A stretch of DNA of 64,000 nucleotides, taken from assembly GCA_030430455.1 (NCBI GenBank), contig JAUIJB010000003.1, forward strand, positions 34,116 to 98,115, read 5' to 3'. The translations under genes were made by a program, and so were the position numbers. Of this stretch, positions 53,161 through 63,507 are shown in pieces; position 1 is the first letter of the stretch, and every line of letters begins with the position of its first letter. This DNA comes from Verrucomicrobiia bacterium (GTDB lineage: Bacteria; Verrucomicrobiota; Verrucomicrobiia; Verrucomicrobiales; Akkermansiaceae). The notes beneath the pieces are model-generated. The model worked only from the letters and a program-made list of their open reading frames with translations, was not told the origin of the DNA and made no database searches.

Positions 53161-54411
53161 ATGCCACTCTTTTCTTCTCCAGCCACCCCGGCCACCGACC
53201 TCCCGCCGACCCGCGCGGGGGCCTTGAAGCAGCTGGCAGCCTTCGTCCCCCGCGCCGGCCGCTACCGCGACGAGCGCAACCACGTCCGTGCCGGCCATGA
53301 CAACGTCTCGCGCCTGTCGCCCGCGATCCGCCACCGGCTGCTCACCGAGGAGGAGGTCGCCGCGGCCCCGCTCGAGCGCCATGCGGCGGCCAGCGTCGAG
53401 AAGTTCACCCAGGAGGTCTACTGGCGGCGCTACTGGAAGTCCTGGCTCTCCCTCCGCCCCCAGGTGTGGGGGGAATACCTCGCCGAGCTCGACCGGCTGC
53501 GCCGCGACCCCGCCCACGAGGCGTCCCGCCGGCGGGCGGGCGAGTGCGAGCGCGGCGCCGGCGGGCTGGCCGTGATGGACCACTTCGCGCGGGAACTCGT
53601 CGCCACCGGCTACCTCCACAACCACGCCCGAATGTGGTTCGCCGGGTGGTGGATCCACGTCGAGAGGCTGCCGTGGCAACTCGGCGCCGACTTCTTTTTC
53701 CGCCACCTCCTCGACGGCGATCCCGCCAGCAACACCCTGTCCTGGCGCTGGGTGGCGGGCCTGCAAACACCGGGGAAAACCTACCTGCCCCGTCGAAGCA
53801 ACATCGAACGCTACCTCGACCCCGGGATCCTCGACGCGCAGCGGCACGGCCTGGAACGCCTCGCGCAGCCCGAGGCCCACCTGCCCGAGCTGCCGCCGAA
53901 GCCGGAGATCACGCGGCGCGAGTTGCCGGCAGTCCCGCCCCGGGCGGAAGCCACCACCGGCATCTGGATCCACGAGGAGGACCTCTCGCCCGAAACCAGC
54001 CCGCTCGCCGGCGGCGCGGCCGCCGCCGCCATCGTGACCGGCCACCGCGCGGGCTGGAGTCGCCATGCCTTTCCTCCCCGCAAGGTGGCATGGATCGAGA
54101 ACGCCCTCGGCGACGCCGCCGCGCGCGCGACGCAGCACTTCGGGCTGCCCGTGCCGGTGGTCACCGCCGACGACCTGGCCGGGCGGCTGGTGGCCTGGGC
54201 CCGCGAACAAGGCCTGCAACAGCTCGTCACCCTGCGCCCCGAAGTCGGCCCGCTGAACGACGAGCTCGCCACCATCGAGGCGGCGCTCGGCGAGGCGGGG
54301 GTGCGGCTGGCGCTGGTCGACCGCCAGCCCGACCTCGAGACCCGCGCCCTCGCCACGGCCGGCTTCTTCAACTTCTGGAAGAAGCTCCAGCCACGCCTGC
54401 CGCTGGCCTGA
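53161..54411 (+). CDS. photolyase/cryptochrome-like protein with swapped domain order
   Basis: A 416-residue protein. Residues 1-225 match the C-terminal FAD-binding half of photolyases (FTQEVYWRRYWKSW, LVATGYLHNHARMWFAGWW, NTLSWRWVAGLQ). Residues 260-416 form an alpha/beta domain (TGIWIHEEDLSPETS, LQQLVTLRPEVGPLND) that resembles the photolyase N-terminal antenna domain placed last. FAD and UV damage repair or light sensing are expected from the fold. Only the FAD half is firmly assigned. Confidence 0.72.
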   Translation: MPLFSSPATPATDLPPTRAGALKQLAAFVPRAGRYRDERNHVRAGHDNVSRLSPAIRHRLLTEEEVAAAPLERHAAASVEKFTQEVYWRRYWKSWLSLRPQVWGEYLAELDRLRRDPAHEASRRRAGECERGAGGLAVMDHFARELVATGYLHNHARMWFAGWWIHVERLPWQLGADFFFRHLLDGDPASNTLSWRWVAGLQTPGKTYLPRRSNIERYLDPGILDAQRHGLERLAQPEAHLPELPPKPEITRRELPAVPPRAEATTGIWIHEEDLSPETSPLAGGAAAAAIVTGHRAGWSRHAFPPRKVAWIENALGDAAARATQHFGLPVPVVTADDLAGRLVAWAREQGLQQLVTLRPEVGPLNDELATIEAALGEAGVRLALVDRQPDLETRALATAGFFNFWKKLQPRLPLA

Positions 54412-54670
54412 CAGCGGCTGTACCCGCCAAGTCGAAGCTCATCGGCTCATGTTGACGCCCGCCGCGACCGAGCAAACGCAGCACCTCGAACTCGGGGGAA
54501 TCCTCCGGCATCTCGACCGCCCGTGCCGGGTTCCGTGGTCGGTGATCTTCCGGCGACCCCGCGTCGGCGTGGCGGGTTCGTCGGGGATCGCCCCTTGCCA
54601 TGAGCTTTCCGCCCCGGCTAGAACATCGCGGTCCCACGCAGGTCCTGTCCCACCCATCTCCCCCTCCCGC

Positions 54671-56476
54671 ATGACTCCCCCTTCTCCGTCGGCCGATTCG
54701 GTCGCAGTCTCCCCACGCAACGCCACCACGCCCCTCGGCGGCGGCATGGCAGCCGGAATCGGACTCGCCATCGTGGCGGCAAGCTTCCTGGTCGGGCCGA
54801 CGGTCCATGCGGATGTGTTGGAGCTGGTCGTCGCCACCGGTGAATCCTCACCCGATGGCAACGGGGTCTTTCAGAACGGGTCGCTCGGGGCGAGCGGTTA
54901 CGATGTCGAGATGCTGCAGGAAGACGGCACGGTGGTCTTCACCGCGGGCCTGGTCGCCACCGCCGCCCCGCCGGCCGACACCCTGGGTCTGTTCCGGTTC
55001 TCCGACGACCAGCGCGACGTGCTGTGCCGCAGCGGGGACAGCTTCGCCTTCAAGGGCCTGGATTTCGTCATCCCGAACTCTCCCCCCACCCTCGACCGCG
55101 CCTTTGTCGATGTGTTCGTCGATGCCGGGGGCAACGGAATCGCCGAGACCCTGCTCCAGACGGAGGACGGCACGATCGGCAGTTCCAACGCAGGGCTGGT
55201 CCTCGGGACCACCAAGTTCGTCGCGGGGATTCCCGGCGAATCTGTCGGGCCGGCCGATGCGGTCGAGTTGATCGGCTTCCCCGGCGCCTACGACGCCGCA
55301 GCGGACGGCCGCTATCATCACCTCGGCCGCTACGTCGATCCGGACGGGCCGATCCAGGGGAGCCTCGATGTCTTTTCGGGCGAATTCTCGGACCCGACCC
55401 GGAGCGAGGTCGTTCGCCTGGGCCTCGAGGGGGAACTCGATGACCTGGTCGCGAGCACCCCTTTGTCGACGATCGGCTTCGCGGCGAACTCAGCGGGGAA
55501 TGTCGCCGTGATGAGCACCCGCGGTCTGCTGCTCCGAAAGGACGGCAGGACCCGGATCTACGGGGCGGCAGGCGACGTCACGCCGGACGGGCTCGGCACC
55601 TTCGTCCGCATTGCGGAGCCGGGGCTGGCGGTGCTGAACGAGGCGGGCGAGTCGCTCTTCTACGCGGTCTTCGACGGACTCGCGGGCCGCCTGAACGCGC
55701 TCTTCAAGGTCGACCGGCAGGGTGAGCTCACGGAAGTCGTCCGGCTGGGCGAGATGCTGGAACCCGGGGGGCCGTTCGTCACGGTCGTCTCCGAGTGGGC
55801 GATGAACGACCACGGCGAGGTCTTCGTGCTGGTGCGGCGCGGTTCCGGCAGCGGCATCCTGCGCATCGATCCCGACGGCACCCGGGTCGAGTTGGTCGGC
55901 ACGGGTGACCCGATCCCGGGCGACACCCGGACCTTCGCGAGCCTCGAACAGATCCGCACCAACAACGCCGGCCAGGTCACCTTCATCGCGGCGTCCTCCG
56001 GCACCGGATTCTCGACCGGCCTCTACCGCTACCAGCCGATCGCACAACGCGTCTTCGGAATCCTCGACGACCAGGGGAGCTCTGTGGACGGAAGCCCGGT
56101 GGTCGAACTGCTTCCGACCGGCTCGATCGAGGGCTACGCGCTGAACCACGCCGGCCAGTGCGCGGTCGCCGTGGTACTCGAGGACGGGCGCCAGGCGGTG
56201 CTGCGGTCCACTCCCGAGCCACTCGCCGAGCTGCTCGACCTCCAGGTGGTCGACGAGGTCGGGTTCGTGGGCTCGGAGGTCGTGCTCGATGTCGCGACGA
56301 GCCCCGGCTTCGAGTACCAGCTGTTCCGCAACCGCAGCCTCCGCTTCGGCGGGTTCCGCGCCGTCGGCGAAGCGATGCCCGGGACGGGAGCGGCGCTGCG
56401 CTTCAGCGACCCGGATGCCCTCGCGCAGGGCGACCGGGGATTCTACCTCGTCCGGCGGCGGCTCATTGAACCCTAG
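54671..56476 (+). CDS. secreted beta-propeller-like repeat protein
   Basis: A 601-residue protein. A signal anchor (AAGIGLAIVAASFLVG) follows about 35 N-terminal residues. The body has repeating units of the type GDG-F and N-x-x-G-x-V/E-F (MNDHGEVFVLV, TNNAGQVTFIA, LNHAGQCAVAV), probably a propeller of choice-of-anchor type. The C-terminal 70 residues are a beta domain ending FYLVRRR. Function unknown. The in-frame start at 54449 is rejected because it adds low-complexity sequence. Confidence 0.68.
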   Translation: MTPPSPSADSVAVSPRNATTPLGGGMAAGIGLAIVAASFLVGPTVHADVLELVVATGESSPDGNGVFQNGSLGASGYDVEMLQEDGTVVFTAGLVATAAPPADTLGLFRFSDDQRDVLCRSGDSFAFKGLDFVIPNSPPTLDRAFVDVFVDAGGNGIAETLLQTEDGTIGSSNAGLVLGTTKFVAGIPGESVGPADAVELIGFPGAYDAAADGRYHHLGRYVDPDGPIQGSLDVFSGEFSDPTRSEVVRLGLEGELDDLVASTPLSTIGFAANSAGNVAVMSTRGLLLRKDGRTRIYGAAGDVTPDGLGTFVRIAEPGLAVLNEAGESLFYAVFDGLAGRLNALFKVDRQGELTEVVRLGEMLEPGGPFVTVVSEWAMNDHGEVFVLVRRGSGSGILRIDPDGTRVELVGTGDPIPGDTRTFASLEQIRTNNAGQVTFIAASSGTGFSTGLYRYQPIAQRVFGILDDQGSSVDGSPVVELLPTGSIEGYALNHAGQCAVAVVLEDGRQAVLRSTPEPLAELLDLQVVDEVGFVGSEVVLDVATSPGFEYQLFRNRSLRFGGFRAVGEAMPGTGAALRFSDPDALAQGDRGFYLVRRRLIEP

Positions 56477-56540
56477 CCGCGCGCCCGCCTCATGCGAGTG
56501 CTGAGAATCGATCCGCCCCTGTGAGGTTCCACGGAAGGGA

Positions 56541-56608
56541 GGCCGCGGATTGCGCAGATTGAGGCAGATTTCAAGATCCATCCGCGCTCATCTGCGCAAT
56601 CTGCGGCC
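56541..56608. repeat. dispersed palindromic repeat, copy 2
   Basis: An element related to that at 2059-2104. The left arm is GGCCGCGGATTGCGCAGAT and the right arm is a near-perfect inverse (ATCTGCGCAATCTGCGGCC). Between them is GAGGCAGATTTCAAGATCCA. It has the length and form of a mobile REP-like unit. Confidence 0.72.
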
Positions 56609-56651
56609 ATCTCACCGACCAGGAGAGTCCGGTTGCTTCACTGACACGGTA

Positions 56652-58238
56652 TCAGGCACCCACCAGGTGGTCCTCGTGCTGGTCGGGGCGGTCCATCCGG
56701 TTCAGCCGGATGTCCGAGACGACCAGCTCGGCGGTGTCGATGTAGACCCCGACGTAGCCCTTCGAGTAGCGCCGGTCCGCGAGGGACAGCGCGACCTTCC
56801 CGCCGATCGACAGCTCGATGTATGAGCCGAAGGTCAGCAGCGAGATCTCGGCCTCCCCGGGGGTCTCGTTGTGCCAGAAGGCGCTCTGCAGCGTGTTGAA
56901 GTTCATCATGTGCTCCGCGTCCCGCTCCGGATCGGTCCCCCAGGCCCTCAGCTGGGCCACCCCCTTGAGGAGGTCGAGCGAGAGGTAGTAGCCGTCGTGG
57001 CTCTGCGGATCGACCCGGAACAGCAGGCCGCACTTGCCCAGTCCCTGCAGCTTGAGGCGGCAGCCGAGGCGGAAGTTCTCGAGCTCCTCCTCGAAAACGA
57101 AGGCCTGGAACCCGAAGTCGCTCGAGATCGCCCAGCGGTGCGGGTCGGCGCGGCAGTGGTCGCCGGACACGTGGGGCTTGAGCGAGCGCACGCAGCGGGT
57201 GTCGATCTCATCGCCCTGGTATTCCAGCAGCTGCTCGAAGGTCTCGAGGTAGAGCAGCCCCGACGGGTCGCGCTTCAGCCGCTTCGGCGGCGGCATCATG
57301 TTGTCGGCGGTGCGGTCCTGCCGGTTCATCGCGAAGAAGCACCACAACAGCCAGCCACCCTCGTCGCGGCACACGCGACCGGCGTAGTTGCCCTGCGGCA
57401 TCAGCACGTTGTCATGGTAGCTGCGCCAGCCGGAAAGCATCTCGGTGCTGTGCCAGTAGCGGATCTTGGCGTCCTCGCGCATGCTGCCGATCAGGTAGTA
57501 ATGGCCGTCGATCCGGATCAGATTCGGGACCTCGACGTCGTCGTAGAGCTCGGGATGGCACAGCGCCGGCCGGGCCTCGAAGTGATGCGCGTCGGTCTCC
57601 TCCATCAGCGCCACGCAGCCGCGCCGGACCACCGGCCCTTCCTTGACCCGGGCCGCCGCCAGCAGCCAGCCCCGCCCGTCCTCCTCGACCCAGAACGGAT
57701 CGCGGAAGCTGATCCAGTGTCGCCCCTCGTCGAGGCCCGCCTCGTAGTGGTCCGGGTCCGGGGAAAGCGGAAAGCAGCTCGACGGGTCGACCAGCGCCGT
57801 GATCTCGTTGGCCTCGGTCCGTGCGCCGCGGCGCCGGGCCTCGAGGATCGGGGCGGGGTCGGCCGGCCCGCGGCCGTCCTCCCAGTGGACCGGCACCTTG
57901 CGCCACGAGTAGAGGTCGTCGCTGACCGCCAGCCCGATGCGCTGGATGTTGCCGCGGTCACGGCGGGTCAGTCCGGTGTAGAACATCCGCCAGCGCCCCG
58001 GCTGGTGCGGGTCGGGCGAAACGTGCGCGGTCCACAGCATCAGGTCGTCCCAGCTCCCCGGGTCGCCGATGAAGAGCGCGTTCCTCACCCGCCGCCAGTT
58101 GACCCCGTTGGTGCTCACCGCATGGGCGATGAAGTCGTGGTTGGGCAGAACCAGGTGGAACAGGTGGTAGAGCCCGTCGTGGTAGAGGATGTCCACATCG
58201 CCGATCGCCTTCCGGCTGCCATCCGTCTCGCTGAACAT
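56652..58238 (-). CDS. GH32-like glycosidase
   Basis: A 528-residue protein without an obvious signal peptide. The five-bladed propeller shows [18 protein letters not shown] (first acidic residue), the RDP motif in [13 protein letters not shown] and Glu in [13 protein letters not shown] (acid). From residue 380 the C-terminus is a beta-sandwich ([20 protein letters not shown]). The RDP triad points to GH32/GH68-type fructan or related hydrolases. The substrate is unknown. Confidence 0.75.
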   Translation of the reverse strand: MFSETDGSRKAIGDVDILYHDGLYHLFHLVLPNHDFIAHAVSTNGVNWRRVRNALFIGDPGSWDDLMLWTAHVSPDPHQPGRWRMFYTGLTRRDRGNIQRIGLAVSDDLYSWRKVPVHWEDGRGPADPAPILEARRRGARTEANEITALVDPSSCFPLSPDPDHYEAGLDEGRHWISFRDPFWVEEDGRGWLLAAARVKEGPVVRRGCVALMEETDAHHFEARPALCHPELYDDVEVPNLIRIDGHYYLIGSMREDAKIRYWHSTEMLSGWRSYHDNVLMPQGNYAGRVCRDEGGWLLWCFFAMNRQDRTADNMMPPPKRLKRDPSGLLYLETFEQLLEYQGDEIDTRCVRSLKPHVSGDHCRADPHRWAISSDFGFQAFVFEEELENFRLGCRLKLQGLGKCGLLFRVDPQSHDGYYLSLDLLKGVAQLRAWGTDPERDAEHMMNFNTLQSAFWHNETPGEAEISLLTFGSYIELSIGGKVALSLADRRYSKGYVGVYIDTAELVVSDIRLNRMDRPDQHEDHLVGA

Positions 58239-58467
58239 GAGGCCCCACCGTATTCACCGGACCCGCCCGGCCGCAAGGTCCGCCTCGCGGCCAACCCATG
58301 ACCACTTCGCGCCTGGCAATCCTCGAGGAGGCCTCCGCGAGCTGCTCGTCCCTCGTGGACTTTCCCACAACCCGCACAGCACCAGGACGCCCGACGCCGC
58401 CAGCACATCCGCGTGGCGACGAGGGCTCCGTGACGAATCGCCAGGCGCGGGGGTCCGGTTCGCCGGC

Positions 58468-59715
58468 TCAATCCCCGCCGCCGGGCGCGCCCGGGAGCTT
58501 CGCGGGCGCGAGGCTCTCCAGCGGGCCACCCGCCAGTCGCTCCGCCTCCTTGACCAGGCGGGCGTAGGTCAGGTCGCCGTCGCCGACGATCACCCGCGCG
58601 AGGTCGTCGAGGTCCCTGCGCCCGGATGTCTTCTTCTTCAACTCGCGGTCGACGGCGGCGAGGACGACGACCGCCCGGGCCGTGACGGCGCCCGACGAGC
58701 GCTTGACGAAGAGGTTGTCGACCTTGGTGCCCCGCTTGCGCAGGTCCTCCATCGCGATCTCGTGGCGCTTCGCGGTGATCGTCCCGGTCCGCCTCATGAT
58801 CTCGAGCGAGTAGTACTCGGCGAAGCCCTCGACGATCCAGTCGTTGCCCGGCTCGCCGCGGATGCTCATGGCGCAATGGGTGAGCTCGTGGAGGATCGGA
58901 CTGGTGGCGTCCTCGCCGATCAGCGGCCGGTCGGAGTGCAGGAAAAGCGAAAAGGGCCCCGAAAGTCCCCCGCGCCACATCGGGTCACCGGCACCGACGA
59001 TGAGCATCCGCGAATCGAAGTCCGGAAACACGCGCTTCAGTTCCGGCACGGTCCAGTTGAGGAAGGCCAGGACATCCATCCGCCGGAAGCCCTCGCCGAC
59101 CGGTGCCGCGACGGCGAAGGGAATGCCGGCGATGCGCTCGCGGCGGACACCGATTTTGCCGATCGCCATCCAGCCGGTCGGCCGGTCGAACTGCCGCTCG
59201 GTCCGGATCGCATACCCGCCGTCGCGCGAGCGGCGGAAGCGGGTCACCTCCGACCAGCCCTCGGGCAGGTCGAAGTGCAGCTCGGCATCCGCCTGGGCGT
59301 TGTCCGGCATCTCGGTCTTCGCCGCCGGGATCAGGTCGTCGCCGCGGAAGACCGCCCAGTCTTCGCCGACCCAGGAATCGTGGCCCGAGGCGTTGCGCTT
59401 GTGGACCAGGTTGACCTTCCACTCCAGCCGCCCGCCCTCCGCGGGCGGGTACCAGGTGACGAAGGGATCGCCGGGCTCGATGCGGCCGTCACCGGCGAAG
59501 CCCGTCTGCCGCGCCGGATCGACCCGGAAGCGGAAGGACTCGATCAGCGAGTCCTCCATCGCCAGGGTCATCGCCACCTCGGCAATCGGGGAGTCCTCCT
59601 TGACGCGGACGTCGTAGCGCAGGTCGAAGACGATGTCCTCGGCCGCCGCGAGGGTGATGGCAGGAAGCAGGAGGAGGAGGGGTCGGACGGGCGCCGGAAT
59701 CGTCATCCCCATCAT
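58468..59715 (-). CDS. secreted zinc metallopeptidase-like protein
   Basis: A 415-residue protein with a signal peptide. A beta-domain precedes a gluzincin core: HELTH at 276-280 and Glu296 in WIVEGFAEYYS give HExxH-x15-E, slightly shorter than the x18 of M1/M61 enzymes. The layout resembles M61-like glycyl aminopeptidases or peptidase-MA proteins. The substrate is unknown. Confidence 0.75.
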   Translation of the reverse strand: MMGMTIPAPVRPLLLLLPAITLAAAEDIVFDLRYDVRVKEDSPIAEVAMTLAMEDSLIESFRFRVDPARQTGFAGDGRIEPGDPFVTWYPPAEGGRLEWKVNLVHKRNASGHDSWVGEDWAVFRGDDLIPAAKTEMPDNAQADAELHFDLPEGWSEVTRFRRSRDGGYAIRTERQFDRPTGWMAIGKIGVRRERIAGIPFAVAAPVGEGFRRMDVLAFLNWTVPELKRVFPDFDSRMLIVGAGDPMWRGGLSGPFSLFLHSDRPLIGEDATSPILHELTHCAMSIRGEPGNDWIVEGFAEYYSLEIMRRTGTITAKRHEIAMEDLRKRGTKVDNLFVKRSSGAVTARAVVVLAAVDRELKKKTSGRRDLDDLARVIVGDGDLTYARLVKEAERLAGGPLESLAPAKLPGAPGGGD

Positions 59716-59775
59716 GATGGAGGAGAAGGTGGCGGCGTCAAATCCTCCCTGCCGGGGTTCCCGCCGGGACTATCG

Positions 59776-62433
59776 TCACTCGCCAAGCGCAAAGAACCCA
59801 CGGGCCCCGGCTGCCGGCAGCGTGAGGCGAAAGCGGCCGCCCTCGAGCGCCGGCTCGGGGAGCAGCTCCGGCCAGGGCGAAGGATCGAGCCCGGTGCTGC
59901 CGCGCAGGCGCCACCAGCCATACCGGGCCGGCCACTCCAGGGTGACCTCGCCCGGACCGCTCGCCTCGATCGCGAGCATCGCGGACTTCGGGAACGATTC
60001 CATCCGGCTCGCCGCCAGCAGGATGGCGCAGAGGCCGTGGGTCGAGTCGGTCAGGCGCGCCTTGTTGACGTAGCCGGCGTAGCTGGTCTGGATGCCCATC
60101 CCCTGGCAGGCGTTGGTGATCCTTGGATGCTCCGGGTCGGTCTGGTCGACCATCGTCAGCAGGCCCGCCCAGCCCGCCTCGGCCACCGCCCGGTAGTGGC
60201 TGTCGATGTGGCCGGCATCCACCGCGACCCGCAGCGCGTAGACGATCATCCCGCTGCCGGTGGACTCGAGCCAGTTGTCGGCCAGGTGCCCCTTGTCGAG
60301 CACCTGGTACCACAGCCCGGTGGCGGGATCCTGGTGGGCCTCGATCCCCGCCGCGAGGTCGCGGAGGATCTCGATGAGGCGCGGGCGGTCGGCGTGGTCC
60401 GCCGGGAGGAAGCGCAGGATGTCGACCAGCGCCATCGCATACCAGCCGGTGCCGCGCGACCACACCTCGGAGGACAGGCCCGTCGTGGCGTCGGCCCAGG
60501 CGGCCTCGGCGGAGGCATCCCAGCCGTGCTTGAGCAGCCCGCTCGCGGGATCCTGGGCGTGGTCGGCCAGCAGGATGGCCTGCTCCGCGGCGGTGTCGAA
60601 GCACCAGTCGGCGTCCCCGATGAAGCGGCCGTAACCGGCGAGGAAGGGCATGCCCATGTAGGTCCCGTCGACCCACATCTGGTCGGGGTAGTGGGTCTTG
60701 TGCCAGAAGCCGCCGTCGGGATCCCCTAGGGTGCGCGGGTAGCTGTCGTAGCGCGCCCGGGTCTGCTCGGCGGCGACCCGGTAGCGGTCGTCGCCGGTGG
60801 CCGCGTGCACCTTGAACAGGAGGATGCCCGGCTGCAGTCGGTCCATGCTGTGGAGCTCGTAGACCTTGTCCGGCAGGCTGCCGTCCGGCTCGAGGAAGTT
60901 GTCGATGTAGCGGCGGATGTAGTCGAGGTAGCGCGGGTCCCGGGTCATCGAGTAAACCTCGCCGATGCCGTGCAGGATGATGCCGTTGTTGTACTCCCAG
61001 CCCTTGTTCTCCATGTTGAGGTCCGGGTGCTGCTCGATGATCGAGTCGGCGAAGCGCTCGGCCAGGGTCTTCCCCGCCGGCTGGGGGGCGACCGGAAACG
61101 AGTCCCCGTCCGCCGGATCGGTCCGCGAGACCCGCACCTCATCGCCGTCGCCGTGGCCGTCGCCGTCGGTGTCGGGATCGTTCGGGTCGCTCCACGCCGG
61201 CGTCACCCCGGCGCCGGGGTAGGCACCCAGGCCGAAGTCCTCGTCGCCGTCGGACAGCCCGTCACCGTCGCTGTCGGCGACGGTCGGGTCGGTGCCGGTC
61301 CGGCCGGCGCCGGCCCAGCTGCCGCTGTTGTCCTCGACCCCGTCGGGCAGGCCATCGTCGTCGCTGTCGGGATCATCGGCACGGGTCGGCGGGCTCAGCG
61401 GGTTCGGCCCGAGGGAGGGATCGTACTCCTGGATGTTGGTCAGGCCGTCGCCGTCGTTGTCCGCGTCGGCGTCATCGACCGCCGGGTCCAGCGCGAAGGG
61501 CGCGGTCTGGTTCGCCAGTTCGTAGTGGTCCGGCATGCCGTCGCCGTCGCTGTCGGGCGCCTCCGCGAGAAGGGTGTCGAGCCGGTCCTGCAGGGCCTCC
61601 GGGGCAAGCGCCCGGTTGGTCAGCGCGATGCTGTCGATCGCCCCCTGGAAGTATTCCTGCGCGCCGTTGAGGAAGCAGCCGACGCCGACCCGGGTGGGTC
61701 CGTCCCACGGCCCCTCGAAGGTGGTGGCGTCGCTGTAGAGGACCGAGAGGAGGGTCTCCGAGTCGCTGAGATTGGCGCCGTGAAGCGTCGCCGTGGTGAG
61801 ATCGCCGCCGGCGTCGCGGCTCGCCACCAGGGCGAGGTAATACCAGTCGCCGCCGTCGTAGGGTGCCGTGACGTAGTCGGCGAAGCTGTCGCCGAGCGTG
61901 GTGCCGATCACGTCGGCGTTGCCCCCGCCCTGGCGGAGCAGGTAGGCCCGCCCGGCCGCGTCGCCGCTGCCGCGCGCGGCGAGGAGGTAGCCGCCGTTGG
62001 TGGTTCCGCTCACCGCCTGGTAGGGATCGAGCCGGACAACGGCCTCGAGGGTCACCTCGCTGCCGAGCGGAATGTCGCTGGCGATCGAGCACAGGCCCGC
62101 GCCGGCCTGCCGGTCCGACAGGTCGAACGCCGGCTGGTAGGCGGTCGTCCCCCCCACGCCGGCCTGGTAGCCGGCGACGAAGCCGATGTCGTCGACGCTC
62201 CCCCCGGATCCGCCGGCGACGCGCTGGAGGTCGTAGCCGCCCGGGCCGTCGTCGGCCAGCCGGGTCGTGTCGTCCGCCCCCTCGAAGGCATACTGGAACA
62301 ACAGGTCGGCATCCAGCAGGCGCAGGGCCTCGAGATCGGCGACGGTCGCGCCGGCCCGCGTCCCGCCGAGCAGGACCACGGAAAGGATTCCGGCGGCAAG
62401 GGGCAGGCGCCCCTTCGACAGGCTGGCAGGCAT
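59776..62433 (-). CDS. secreted LamG - TSP3 - GH105 multidomain enzyme
   Basis: An 885-residue protein. The signal peptide is followed by a LamG-like jelly roll (residues 40-290, FQYAFEGADDTTRL). A chain of calcium-binding thrombospondin-type repeats follows (about 295-440; DSDGDGMPDHYE, DADNDGDGLTNIQEYD, DTDGDGHGDGDE), then a GH105 six-barrel (450-815; QMWVDGTYMGMPFLAGYG, VWSRGTGWYAMALVDIL, ACQGMGIQTSYAGY) and a final beta domain. It should release unsaturated uronic acid from large polysaccharides, with the lectin part tethering it. It is the third GH105 in the window and the only one with these extra domains. Confidence 0.86.
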   Translation of the reverse strand: MPASLSKGRLPLAAGILSVVLLGGTRAGATVADLEALRLLDADLLFQYAFEGADDTTRLADDGPGGYDLQRVAGGSGGSVDDIGFVAGYQAGVGGTTAYQPAFDLSDRQAGAGLCSIASDIPLGSEVTLEAVVRLDPYQAVSGTTNGGYLLAARGSGDAAGRAYLLRQGGGNADVIGTTLGDSFADYVTAPYDGGDWYYLALVASRDAGGDLTTATLHGANLSDSETLLSVLYSDATTFEGPWDGPTRVGVGCFLNGAQEYFQGAIDSIALTNRALAPEALQDRLDTLLAEAPDSDGDGMPDHYELANQTAPFALDPAVDDADADNDGDGLTNIQEYDPSLGPNPLSPPTRADDPDSDDDGLPDGVEDNSGSWAGAGRTGTDPTVADSDGDGLSDGDEDFGLGAYPGAGVTPAWSDPNDPDTDGDGHGDGDEVRVSRTDPADGDSFPVAPQPAGKTLAERFADSIIEQHPDLNMENKGWEYNNGIILHGIGEVYSMTRDPRYLDYIRRYIDNFLEPDGSLPDKVYELHSMDRLQPGILLFKVHAATGDDRYRVAAEQTRARYDSYPRTLGDPDGGFWHKTHYPDQMWVDGTYMGMPFLAGYGRFIGDADWCFDTAAEQAILLADHAQDPASGLLKHGWDASAEAAWADATTGLSSEVWSRGTGWYAMALVDILRFLPADHADRPRLIEILRDLAAGIEAHQDPATGLWYQVLDKGHLADNWLESTGSGMIVYALRVAVDAGHIDSHYRAVAEAGWAGLLTMVDQTDPEHPRITNACQGMGIQTSYAGYVNKARLTDSTHGLCAILLAASRMESFPKSAMLAIEASGPGEVTLEWPARYGWWRLRGSTGLDPSPWPELLPEPALEGGRFRLTLPAAGARGFFALGE

Positions 62434-62577
62434 CGGCTTGGTGATGGTTCGCGGGCGGAATCGCCCGTTGATGAGCCAGCACCCCTTATCCGCCCAGAAC
62501 TACTACAATGATGCGACAAGCTGCGCACTGATTGCTTTCGGGGTCCTTTTCCGCCGCGGCGAAGGGAGCCGACCGGC

Positions 62578-63507
62578 TCACTCTCCTTCTCCCCTCGTGC
62601 TCGAAACGAGCTGGAGGGTCGCGGTGGGCAGGTCCCAGGCGAAGCGGGCCACAAGCGGGAAGTAGCGGTTGCCCTCATCGACCTGGCAGGACAGCTCCAT
62701 CTCGTAGCGCCCGTTGTTCCACCCCACGCCGTCGACGAAGAAGCCGGCGGGCATGATGATCTTGCGGTCGGCTGGATCCAGCAGCTTCGTGAAGTCGTCG
62801 ATCGAGATCTTCGCCAGGCCCCGGGGGTGGCGCCAGATCCAGACGGTCGACGCCTTGCGGTGCAGCAGCATCCCCATCGCCACCGCTTCCCGGCGCGGGT
62901 GCCAGTCGACGCAGCTGTCCAGGTCCTCGTTGCCCAAGGCGCAGAGCAGCCAGGCCCTCGACTCGGGCGACCACCCGAGCAGCTCCTCGCTGCCGTCGCG
63001 GGTGTCGATCAGGCAGGGCAGGCCGCGGCGCTCGTAAACCACCCAGCGCCGGTTGCTGCTGCGCGGGAGCATCGGCCCGCCGTAGTCGCGCTTGAGCAGG
63101 CCGATCGAGCGCTTCGCCATCCTCGCCTCACCCGCCAACTCGCTGGCGGCGTTCTTCCCGAGTGCCTGGACGAAGGCCGCGACGCGATCCTCCGGGATCT
63201 GCCACCAGCGGCTGCCGATCGAGCGCGCGGCGAGGCGGCGGATCGAGTTGCCCTCGTCCTCCAGCAGCGGCAACAGGGCCTCCGGGATCCGCGGGTCGAG
63301 GGAAGTCATGAGCGCCCGCAGGCCCGCGATGCGCCGCTGCATGTCCGGGCTGTCCAACTCGGCCAATTCGGCATCGATGCCCGGCGTCTCCTCCGCCGCG
63401 GCCGGCGTCGCGTCGTCCTCTCCAGCGGGGCGGGCCCCCGAAGCGCAGGCCAACACCACCAGGGCGGCCAGGCGCGCCGACGTCACGACCGATCTCACGA
63501 ACCTCAT
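62578..63507 (-). CDS. secreted HEAT-repeat-containing protein of unknown function
   Basis: A 309-residue protein with a signal peptide. Residues 45-140 carry HEAT-like helices (RRIAGLRALMTSLDPRIPEALLPL, SIRRLAARSIGSRW). The second half (SRAWLLCALGNEDLDSC, IWRHPRGLAKISIDDF) is a beta-rich domain that I do not recognise. It is divergent from citrate synthase by 200 bases. Confidence 0.65.
   Translation of the reverse strand: MRFVRSVVTSARLAALVVLACASGARPAGEDDATPAAAEETPGIDAELAELDSPDMQRRIAGLRALMTSLDPRIPEALLPLLEDEGNSIRRLAARSIGSRWWQIPEDRVAAFVQALGKNAASELAGEARMAKRSIGLLKRDYGGPMLPRSSNRRWVVYERRGLPCLIDTRDGSEELLGWSPESRAWLLCALGNEDLDSCVDWHPRREAVAMGMLLHRKASTVWIWRHPRGLAKISIDDFTKLLDPADRKIIMPAGFFVDGVGWNNGRYEMELSCQVDEGNRYFPLVARFAWDLPTATLQLVSSTRGEGE

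Noticed and set aside
58189..60729. 846-codon plus-strand frame
   Set aside because: Covers three minus-strand genes with recognisable domains; low-complexity product.
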